11,809 nt of DNA, taken from NCBI GenBank assembly GCA_041485845.1, contig JBGPKH010000240.1, positions 1 through 11,809 of the forward strand. Reading direction: 5' to 3'. Under the pieces are notes generated by a model, which did not search any database, was not told the DNA's origin, and worked only from the letters and a program-made list of their open reading frames with translations. A program made the translations under genes and the position numbers. The stretch is from OMOG01 sp041485845 (GTDB lineage Bacteria > Acidobacteriota > Terriglobia > Bryobacterales > Bryobacteraceae). Positions 6,755 to 11,809 of the stretch are shown in pieces; the stretch's first letter is position 1; each line of letters opens with the position of its first letter.

Positions 6755-6976
6755 TCAGACGGCCATCGACCGCCGGCGGAAACGGTAAAACCGGTGGCGG
6801 CAACTGCGGCAACGAAACGCGGCGATCCGGAACGCCGACAAAGCGCTATCCAGCGCGGTGTACTTCATCGACAAACGCACATCGGACGATCCACAAGCGC
6901 CGCAACGCGGCATGGCTGTCGTATGGGAATCGGCGGGATTTCCCTCCCGGCCGACTTTCGCCAGTTCCACAGCCAT
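6755..6976 (-). CDS. Small zinc-ribbon protein (two CxxC motifs)
   Basis: A 73-residue protein with CGAC (Cys25, Cys28) and CRSC (Cys56, Cys59), a four-cysteine zinc-ribbon arrangement with a 27-residue spacer, and a basic aromatic tail (RHRFYRFRRR). It probably binds Zn and perhaps nucleic acid or a protein partner; no enzymatic motif is present. The ATG at 6976 lies 4 nt after the TGA of the glutamine amidotransferase, so translation is probably coupled. An internal ATG (Met22, MPRCGACG) would give a 52-residue form that keeps both motifs, and neither start has a Shine-Dalgarno. Codon use resembles its neighbours. Small proteins of this kind are often annotated only as hypothetical; the biological role is unknown. 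Confidence 0.7.
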   Translation of the reverse strand: MAVELAKVGREGNPADSHTTAMPRCGACGSSDVRLSMKYTALDSALSAFRIAAFRCRSCRHRFYRFRRRSMAV

Positions 6977-6980
6977 AGGT

Positions 6981-7688
6981 TCATTGCCCAGTATGCCAGA
7001 GCAGGTCGCACCAATGCCCGAATATCAGGCTGGAGAGCTCCCGTAACCGTACGGAATGGCACCATGGATCGATCGGGGCATCGAGCTCGCGCACATCGCC
7101 GCAGTTCTCTTCCTGGCGGCACCAGCCGGCGATCATTTCGGGCGTCACTTCCAGGTGAAATTGCAAGCCGTACACCGATTCGGAAAAGCGCACGGCCTGG
7201 TTGGCGCAGGCGTCCGAGTACGCCAGCAGCGCCGCCCCCGCGGGGAGATCGAAGGTTTCGCCGTGCCAATGAAACACGGTCTCGGTGGGCTGCATGCCGG
7301 CGAAGAGCGGGTCGGTTGCGGAGTCCGCGGTCAGGTGAATATCGTACCAGCCGATTTCTTTGACAGGATTCCGATACACGCGGGCGCCGAGCGCTTTGGC
7401 GATCAACTGCGATCCGAGGCAGATGCCCAACACCGGCTGTTTCCGTTCCATGGCGGACAGGATGAGGCCGGTCTCCTGCTTCAGGTACGGCGGCGGGTCG
7501 TTGACGGACATGGGACCGCCGAGGAAGATCAGGGCCGCGGCGCCCGCGGTGTCGGGAAGCGGCTCATCGGCGCGATAGAGATCGACATAGCGGATGGAGA
7601 TGCCGCGTGGCTCGAGCACGGAGTGCAGCAGGCCGGCGCCTTCGAACGGGACGTGGCGAAAAGCCAGGACGCTGGATGGCTGTCCCAC
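6981..7688 (-). CDS. Class I glutamine amidotransferase (GATase1), stand-alone
   Basis: A 235-residue stand-alone GATase1-fold protein related to the glutaminase half of GMP synthase (COG0518 type). It would release ammonia from glutamine or act on a gamma-glutamyl substrate. The nucleophile is Cys90 in GICLGSQ, and the His178/Glu180 pair is in LQFHLEVTPEMI, so the catalytic triad is complete. FLGGPMSVND (55-64) forms the oxyanion side and FHWHGETFDLP (139-149) is a typical family motif. There is no fused synthetase domain and no signal peptide, so it is cytoplasmic. The GTG start at 7688 shares one base with the TAG of the amidase gene (TAGTG), which implies translational coupling, and the zinc-ribbon gene follows 4 nt after its stop. 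Why it is linked to wall hydrolases is unclear; the acceptor substrate cannot be predicted. Confidence 0.9.
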   Translation of the reverse strand: MGQPSSVLAFRHVPFEGAGLLHSVLEPRGISIRYVDLYRADEPLPDTAGAAALIFLGGPMSVNDPPPYLKQETGLILSAMERKQPVLGICLGSQLIAKALGARVYRNPVKEIGWYDIHLTADSATDPLFAGMQPTETVFHWHGETFDLPAGAALLAYSDACANQAVRFSESVYGLQFHLEVTPEMIAGWCRQEENCGDVRELDAPIDPWCHSVRLRELSSLIFGHWCDLLWHTGQ

Positions 7689-9166
7689 TAGTTCTGGGCC
7701 CGGGCCACCTGCTGGAAATGGCTGAGGCTCTCGGCGTACCTGGAAATGCCGCGGAACAGGGCTTCGGCGAGCTTCTGACGGTAGTCCGGCTTCTTCAGGA
7801 GGGCCTCTTCGCGCGCATTGCTGAGGAATCCGATCTCCGCCAGCACGGAGGGCATGTTCGCGCCGATCAGCACCACGAACGGCGCCTTCTTCACACCGCG
7901 ATTCTTCGAGTTCGGAACGTTCCGGCCCGAAAAACCGTACAGCGCCGTCTGCAGACGGCCCGCGAACTCCTTGGATTCTTCGGCCTTGTCGTGCAGCGTG
8001 ATTTTCTGAATGATGTCGCGCAATTCGAAAATCGATTTTTGCGAACTGGCGTTCTCGCGGGACGCCACGTCGAGCGCGTCCTTGGATTCGGTGAAGTTCA
8101 GATAGTAGGTCTCGACGCCCGCAATCCGCGGGATGGGGGAAGAGTTGGCGTGAATGGAAAGGAACAGGTCGGCCTTCTTGTCATTGGCCAGAGCGGTGCG
8201 CCCCTCGAGCGGTACGAAGGTATCGTCGGTGCGCGTGTAGACGACCTCGGCGTTCATGCGATCCTCGATCAGCTTTCCCACGCGCCTGGCGACATCGAGC
8301 ACCAGTTCCTTCTCCGTCAGGCCCTTGGCGCCTTGGGTGCCCTGATCGTGGCCGCCATGGCCGGGATCGATGACCACGCGCCCCACCTTCAGCCCCAGCG
8401 CGCGCACCAGCGAGGTCTGGCCCGAAGAGGTGTGGCGCGCCGCCTTGCCGATTTCCGAGGCGGGCGACGAAGGGCTTGCCGGCGGCGTGGTTGGGGATTC
8501 GGCCGGCGCTTCGAGTGGAGCGTCCGTCTTTACCGGCTGCCGGGGCGGTAGGGTCGCGGCCAGCATGGGCTCCAGTTTGGATCGCTCGATTTTGGGCGGC
8601 CTGGGAAGTTCCACCCTGGGCGCGTCGGAGATCGCCGGTTCGGTCCTGGGGCGCACTGGCTTGGGCGGCTCTGGCTTGAGGGCAACCGGCGGAATTACAG
8701 GCGGTACGGGAGACGGGCCGATCGCCGGGGGCCGTTCCGTAGGAATCACAAGGCCCACGCCCGCCCGCAGCTCGATAATCAGACGATTCGGATTGGACAG
8801 TTGCGAAGTCGAGGCTTCCACAGTGCCGGCGAGGTCCAGGACCACGCGCGTGACGCTTGGAAGCGTTTCGGCCACACGAATGCGCTGCAGGCGCTTGTCG
8901 TCGACCTGCTCCGTGAAGATGCGCCGCGATTCGATGCGCGGGCGCGAGTTGGGAATGTCGAAGTAGACTCGTTCGGGATTGTGCAGGCGCTCGGTAACGA
9001 AGTCGAAGTCGCCCGAGACTTCGATGGCCACGCGCGTGACGTCGGTGAGCGACCAATGGCGGACGGCCGTTACCGAACGTGCCGCCGGGCGCTCCGCCTG
9101 CGCGACCAGCTCCGTCTGGGCAACCAACGTCGAAACCGAAACCGTGAGCGCCGCAATCAGCTTCAT
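7688..9166 (-). CDS. N-acetylmuramoyl-L-alanine amidase, AMIN + Amidase_3 (AmiC-like)
   Basis: A 492-residue exported zinc amidase that cleaves the bond between MurNAc and L-Ala of peptidoglycan. The ATG at 9166 is chosen because it starts a signal peptide (MKLIAALTVSVSTLVAQ, cleavage about 20-24); the open frame continues 34 codons upstream but overlaps the preceding gene and has no signal. Order: AMIN domain about 32-135, for septal or wall targeting; a Pro-rich linker about 140-245; and the Amidase_3 domain about 262-478. The zinc ligands are His270 in DPGHGGHD, Glu287 in TEKELVLDV and His339 in LSIHANS, and the catalytic Glu444 is in LAEIGFLSN. All are present, so it should be active. The ATG lies 10 nt after the lytic transglycosylase stop, and no Shine-Dalgarno is seen, so coupling is likely. 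The proline linker is long compared with E. coli AmiC. Confidence 0.94.
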   Translation of the reverse strand: MKLIAALTVSVSTLVAQTELVAQAERPAARSVTAVRHWSLTDVTRVAIEVSGDFDFVTERLHNPERVYFDIPNSRPRIESRRIFTEQVDDKRLQRIRVAETLPSVTRVVLDLAGTVEASTSQLSNPNRLIIELRAGVGLVIPTERPPAIGPSPVPPVIPPVALKPEPPKPVRPRTEPAISDAPRVELPRPPKIERSKLEPMLAATLPPRQPVKTDAPLEAPAESPTTPPASPSSPASEIGKAARHTSSGQTSLVRALGLKVGRVVIDPGHGGHDQGTQGAKGLTEKELVLDVARRVGKLIEDRMNAEVVYTRTDDTFVPLEGRTALANDKKADLFLSIHANSSPIPRIAGVETYYLNFTESKDALDVASRENASSQKSIFELRDIIQKITLHDKAEESKEFAGRLQTALYGFSGRNVPNSKNRGVKKAPFVVLIGANMPSVLAEIGFLSNAREEALLKKPDYRQKLAEALFRGISRYAESLSHFQQVARAQN

Positions 9167-9176
9167 ACCATGGATT

Positions 9177-9956
9177 TCATCGCGTGACGTAACGCACCGT
9201 GCCGTCGCGCTCCACAACCTTCTGGATGTGGTTCGGCCCGGCGGGCGTCGTCTCCGCGGGCTTGACACCGGGCTGGGCAGTACTCCGCCCAGTGCCCACC
9301 GCGGACTTGGCCTTGGCCTTTTTGAGCTGGTCCGCTACCAGGTGCAGATAGTTTTGCGTTTCCTTATAGGGCGGCACCGTCCCGTACTTGGCCACCGCTC
9401 CTTCGCCGGCATTGTACGCCGCCAGCGCCAGGGCATAATCGTTGTGATACAGATCCAGAAGATACTTGAGGTATCTGGCCCCGCCCTGAATGTTCTCGAT
9501 GGGGTTGAAGACGTCGGCAACGCCGAAACGTCGAGCGGTGGCGGGGATGAGCTGCATGAGACCCAGCGCGCCCTTGGACGACACCGCGAAGGGATTGTAG
9601 TTGCTTTCGACCTTGATCACGGAATGGATCAACGGAGCGGGGAGCGCGTGCTGCGCGGCAATCCGGTCCACGGCTTCGTCGATGCCGGCGGGCGGGGCGG
9701 GCTGCTCCTCGGCGGGCTCCGCTTCCGGAGAAACCAGCCGGGGAATGACGACCGTCTCGGCGACCCGCTGCTCCGGCACGATCCTCGGGGTTACGATCAC
9801 GCTTCTCACCAGCCTCCCGGTGTGCATTTCGGAGCGAACCACGCTCGTGACGCGCCGGGGCTGACTGGACAGGTCGCCGGCGAACGCCGTCACGACCACC
9901 AGCGGTAGACAGGCCAGCAAGCCTGCCCCACGTCCGAGTTCAAAACAAAGCCGCAT
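9177..9956 (-). CDS. Lytic transglycosylase, SLT/GH23 type, exported
   Basis: A 259-residue periplasmic lytic transglycosylase that cuts the MurNAc-GlcNAc bond of peptidoglycan to give 1,6-anhydro ends. The start is ATG at 9956, which begins a signal peptide (MRLCFELGRGAGLLACLPLV, cleavage likely at AFA-GDL, residue 26); the upstream extension to 10043 lacks such features and runs across the promoter. A low-complexity Pro/Glu stretch (about 75-92) precedes the SLT domain (about 93-210). The catalytic Glu117 is in IKVESNYNP, followed by GALGLMQLIPATA (129-141) and AYNAGEGAV (180-188), all standard family motifs. A linker leads to a conserved-looking tail, IQKVVERDGTVRYV (244-257), of unknown role. 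It is the first gene of the minus-strand run; the amidase follows after 10 nt, and the pair likely acts together on the cell wall. Confidence 0.93.
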   Translation of the reverse strand: MRLCFELGRGAGLLACLPLVVVTAFAGDLSSQPRRVTSVVRSEMHTGRLVRSVIVTPRIVPEQRVAETVVIPRLVSPEAEPAEEQPAPPAGIDEAVDRIAAQHALPAPLIHSVIKVESNYNPFAVSSKGALGLMQLIPATARRFGVADVFNPIENIQGGARYLKYLLDLYHNDYALALAAYNAGEGAVAKYGTVPPYKETQNYLHLVADQLKKAKAKSAVGTGRSTAQPGVKPAETTPAGPNHIQKVVERDGTVRYVTR

Positions 9957-9974
9957 TGAAATGTTTGGTTCCTT

Positions 9975-10003
9975 AGTATAAAACAATCGCCCGTAAATTC
10001 CAA
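9975..10003 (-). promoter_or_regulatory. Sigma-70-type promoter for the wall-hydrolase run
   Basis: On the minus strand TTGGAA (9998-10003, 4 of 6 to TTGACA), an exact 17-nt spacer and TATACT (9975-9980, 5 of 6 to TATAAT). Transcription would start near 9968, only about 12 nt before the ATG at 9956. The AAGGA at 9970-9974 would then lie at or before the transcription start, so the mRNA would have a very short leader without a usable Shine-Dalgarno. This is the best promoter match in the window. Confidence 0.5.
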
Positions 10004-10008
10004 GCACG

Positions 10009-10024
10009 GCGACCCCACGGTCGC
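10009..10024. repeat. Palindrome GCGACC-CCAC-GGTCGC in a divergent promoter region
   Basis: A perfect 6-bp stem with a 4-nt loop, placed between the divergent transglycosylase and mobA promoters and 5 bp upstream of the minus-strand -35. The location fits a shared operator, but a 6-bp GC palindrome can easily arise by chance at this base composition. Confidence 0.35.
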
Positions 10025-10053
10025 GGCTCCCAAACCAAGGCAAACCCCAATGT

Positions 10054-10059
10054 TATCAT
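10054..10059 (+). promoter_or_regulatory. Candidate -10 box (TATCAT) for mobA, leaderless arrangement
   Basis: TATCAT matches TATAAT at 5 of 6 positions and ends 6 nt before the GTG at 10066, so a transcript would begin at the start codon. There is no Shine-Dalgarno before mobA. No good -35 is seen. Confidence 0.4.
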
Positions 10060-10065
10060 TTCTGT

Positions 10066-10629
10066 GTGAGCCGGGCGGGATATGTGCTGGTGGGCGGACG
10101 CAGCTCCCGCATGGGGCGCGACAAGGCCCTGCTGCCGTTTCGCGGCGCCTTGCTGGTGGAGTCCGTGGCCCGCACCGTGGAACGCGCGGCGGGAAGCGCG
10201 ATTCTGGTGGGCAGCCCCGTGGTGTACGGCGCTTTTGGCTTTCCCGTCATCCCCGACCTTTTTCCCGGCGAAGGACCGTTGGGCGGGATTCTCACCGCGC
10301 TCGACCACACCCCGGCGGACTGGAACCTGATTGTGGCCTGCGACATGCCCGAGCTTTCGGCGGCGTTTCTCGGTGGTTTGCTGGAGGCCGCGCGCCAGAG
10401 CGGTCTCGACGCTCTGGCGCCGTGCGGGCCATCCGGGCTGATGGAACCGCTCTGTGCCGTGTATCACCGGCGGTCGCAGGAGGCGCTTCAAACCGCTTTC
10501 GCCGGTGGCATCCGAAAGGTGACCGCAGCCTTTTCCCAACTCCGCATCGCTGCCTGGCCGGTGCCGGAGCTCGCTCCTTTTCAAAACGTCAATACCCCCG
10601 AGGATTGGGCCGGCTATGCCGCAAAGTGA
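10066..10629 (+). CDS. mobA: Molybdenum cofactor guanylyltransferase MobA
   Basis: A 187-residue cytoplasmic nucleotidyltransferase that joins GMP from GTP to molybdopterin-Mo, giving the guanine dinucleotide form used by DMSO-reductase-family enzymes. The N-terminal nucleotide-binding signature LVGGRSSRMGRDK (8-20) is a slight variant of LAGGxSxRMGxDK. GPLGGI (70-75), ACDMPEL (91-97) with Mg-binding Asp93, EPLCAVY (127-133) and the closing NVNTPEDW (174-181) are all family hallmarks, and the length is typical. The GTG at 10066 is chosen because the signature follows directly; GTG at 10064 is out of frame. It is divergent from the transglycosylase and overlaps the next gene by 14 nt. No other molybdenum gene is visible, so the cofactor pathway genes must be elsewhere. 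MocA-like or other small NTP transferases are less likely alternatives. Confidence 0.9.
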   Translation: MSRAGYVLVGGRSSRMGRDKALLPFRGALLVESVARTVERAAGSAILVGSPVVYGAFGFPVIPDLFPGEGPLGGILTALDHTPADWNLIVACDMPELSAAFLGGLLEAARQSGLDALAPCGPSGLMEPLCAVYHRRSQEALQTAFAGGIRKVTAAFSQLRIAAWPVPELAPFQNVNTPEDWAGYAAK

Positions 10630-11377
10630 CCCCTACCCCTACTACATCGAATTCCGGCATGTCTATAAGACGTTCGACAAGCCCGTTTTGGTCGATTCCA
10701 ATTTTTACGTGAAGCCGGGGGAAACGGTGGCCATCATCGGGCGCAGCGGCGTGGGGAAGTCGGTGACGCTGTCGCACATCATGGGGTTTCTCAAGCCCGA
10801 CAGCGGCCGCGTGATCGTGGCGCACGAGGACATCACCGATTTTTCGGAGGCCGAGCTGCGCCGGATCCGCAAGAAGGTGACGATGGTGTTCCAGTCGGGC
10901 GCCCTGTTCGACTCCCTGACGGTGGCGGAAAACGTCCTGTTTTCCCTCGAGCTGCGCGAAGACTACGACCGGACGAACAAGGAAGAGATCGTCATGGGAT
11001 TGCTCCAGATGGTGGACATTGCCGAAGCCAGGGACGCCTACCCGGCCGACCTCTCCACCGGGTACAAGCGCGCCGTGGCGATTGCGCGCGCCGTGGCCGC
11101 CCAGCCGCAGTGCATTCTGTACGACGAACCGACCACCATGGTGGACCCCATCATGTCGGATCACCTGGGGGACATGATGCTGCGGCTGAAGCACCAGTTG
11201 CGGCTCACCTCCGTGGTGGTGACGCACGATCTCGACCTGATGTACAAGGTGGCGGACTGCGTGGTTTTTCTGTACGAGGGCACGGTGATCTTTTTCGGCC
11301 CAGCGGGGGATTTGGAGAAGTCCGGGCACCCGCACATCCGGGAGTTTCTGGAGTTGGACCGCGTAGTGAAGGTGTAA
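10616..11377 (+). CDS. ABC transporter ATPase, MlaF/Ttg2A-like
   Basis: A 253-residue ABC ATPase most like MlaF, the cytoplasmic motor of the Mla phospholipid-transport system that keeps outer-membrane lipid asymmetry. Walker A is GRSGVGKS (42-49). The Q-loop is in VFQSGALFDSLTVAENV (91-107), whose SGALFDSLTV block is the MlaF hallmark. Walker B is ILYDE (167-171) and the H-loop His is 204 in VVTHD. The signature motif is LSTGY (146-150) instead of LSGGM, and DEPTTMVDP replaces the usual DEPTTGLDP. The ATG at 10616 lies inside the mobA 3' end, with GAGGA about 11 nt upstream, so it is translationally coupled. No MlaE permease or MlaD gene follows on the plus strand within 430 bp. It should hydrolyse ATP; the exact partner and the direction of transport are not shown by the sequence. 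Confidence 0.87.
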   Translation: MPQSDPYPYYIEFRHVYKTFDKPVLVDSNFYVKPGETVAIIGRSGVGKSVTLSHIMGFLKPDSGRVIVAHEDITDFSEAELRRIRKKVTMVFQSGALFDSLTVAENVLFSLELREDYDRTNKEEIVMGLLQMVDIAEARDAYPADLSTGYKRAVAIARAVAAQPQCILYDEPTTMVDPIMSDHLGDMMLRLKHQLRLTSVVVTHDLDLMYKVADCVVFLYEGTVIFFGPAGDLEKSGHPHIREFLELDRVVKV

Positions 11378-11394
11378 GACACGATGCGCGCCTG

Positions 11395-11601
11395 ATGGCG
11401 CCGATCGCCGCGGCGCCCGTCGGGTATTTTCTCTGGGGTGTAGCCACCGGGTACGGTTCGCTGGCCGGGAAGTTCGTGGCCGGTATTCCGCTCGGGTATC
11501 TCGGGTATCTCCTCTCGGTTGACCTCTTGGTCCTGTGGTTACCAACGGCGACGATCCGACGGAAGAGCCCGCCTTTTGGGGGCCGAGGCCCCAGGGCGTA
11601 G
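11395..11601 (+). CDS. Doubtful short hydrophobic ORF or gene remnant
   Basis: A 68-codon frame opening 17 nt after the ABC ATPase stop. The first 50 residues are hydrophobic (FLWGVATGYG, then IPLGYLGYLLSVDLLVLWL) with GC-biased codons and could form one or two membrane segments. After LWLP the frame becomes Arg/Pro/Gly-rich (RRKSPPFGGRGPRA) and looks non-coding. There is no Shine-Dalgarno. The position, right after an MlaF-like gene where a permease would be expected, raises the possibility of a decayed membrane gene, but there is no recognisable MlaE motif. It could equally be chance. Confidence 0.25.
   Translation: MAPIAAAPVGYFLWGVATGYGSLAGKFVAGIPLGYLGYLLSVDLLVLWLPTATIRRKSPPFGGRGPRA
11491..11508. 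repeat. 9-bp tandem duplication CTCGGGTAT x2
   Basis: Two perfect adjacent copies, 11491-11499 and 11500-11508, within the doubtful hydrophobic frame, where they give LGY-LGY. The unit length is a multiple of three, so the reading frame is kept. It is consistent with a recent slippage event. Confidence 0.6.
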
Positions 11602-11809
11602 TCGTGCCGGTGCCTAACTCGCGCAGCGAAGTACGTGTTCGCCTTCTGGATGGTACTGCGGTATTGCTCTAGACGTCTCTTCGGAACAAGATCTGAACAA
11701 AAGTGACAAGTTTTGGAAAAAGACAACACAATAACGCTCGCGTGAAAGTGGGAGTCACGCCGGTTCGCGATGACCGCGGATCGGGGCCCATCAAGTGCCC
11801 GCACTGAAA
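11602..11809. other. Gene-free right end, AT-richer patch
   Basis: No gene is supported here. Around 11690-11735 the composition becomes clearly A-rich, unlike the rest of the window, and could be an upstream region of a gene beyond the right edge. GCGTGA (11740-11745) and TCACGC (11755-11760) make a 6-bp inverted repeat. Just before this stretch, GGGGC (11579-11583) and GCCCC (11588-11592) make a short hairpin with no T-run after it. Confidence 0.4.

Noticed and set aside
7607..8551. 314-codon plus-strand frame opposite the amidase
   Set aside because: The minus strand has a complete catalytic set for an amidase; the plus reading has no domain.
9167..9268. 34-codon upstream extension of the amidase
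   Set aside because: Overlaps the transglycosylase 3' end and would bury the signal peptide that starts at 9166.
8979..9908. 309-codon plus-strand frame opposite the transglycosylase
   Set aside because: Antisense to the SLT domain, no motifs, no plausible start signal.
9957..10043. 29-codon upstream extension of the transglycosylase
   Set aside because: Runs across the promoter and would bury the signal peptide that starts at 9956.
10589..11545. 318-codon minus-strand frame opposite the ABC ATPase
   Set aside because: Antisense to Walker A, Walker B and signature motifs; His/Arg-rich shadow.
1..11809. CRISPR array, tRNA, rRNA, IS element or phage genes
   Set aside because: No regularly spaced repeats, no cloverleaf or rRNA-like stretch, no transposase motif or flanking terminal repeats were seen on either strand.

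Overview
The window looks like the chromosome of an Acidobacteriota member, probably Bryobacterales/Solibacter-like. This is inferred from the GC-rich coding style, a very long Oar-type TonB-dependent receptor, an M61 peptidase with a PDZ domain, a Uma2-family protein, frequent GTG starts and few clear Shine-Dalgarno sites. No rRNA, tRNA, insertion sequence, phage gene or CRISPR array was found. Most of the window is ordinary cell-envelope and housekeeping content.

Layout. Bases 1-3279 (+) are the C-terminal part of a TonB-dependent outer-membrane receptor that enters from the left edge and ends at a strong hairpin terminator. A convergent gene-free gap (about 3332-3669) with two small palindromes follows. 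Next comes a Uma2-like nuclease-fold gene (-, 3670-4209), divergent from a secreted M61 metallopeptidase (+, 4301-6091). The 91-bp divergent gap holds an 8-bp palindrome.

Bases 9956 down to 6063 form a minus-strand run of six tightly packed genes: a secreted lytic transglycosylase, an AMIN plus Amidase_3 N-acetylmuramoyl-L-alanine amidase, a class I glutamine amidotransferase, a small four-cysteine zinc-ribbon protein, a receiver-like protein lacking the phospho-acceptor Asp, and an 82-residue protein I do not recognise. The first four are separated by 10 nt, a 1-nt overlap and 4 nt, so they are probably one operon. The last two follow a 99-nt spacer with repeats. The transglycosylase and amidase cut the glycan strand and the stem-peptide linkage of peptidoglycan, so they plausibly act together in wall remodelling or daughter-cell separation.

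Divergent from this run, with a promoter candidate on each side of a palindrome, is a plus-strand pair overlapping by 14 nt: mobA (molybdenum cofactor guanylyltransferase) and an MlaF-like ABC ATPase with an altered signature motif. No MlaE or MlaD partner is visible. The last 430 bases hold at most a doubtful short hydrophobic ORF.

The best leads are the pseudo-receiver and its orphan downstream protein, the altered ABC signature motif, the ten paired cysteines of the receptor, and a possible leaderless-promoter pattern. I see no convincing case for a wholly new multi-gene system.
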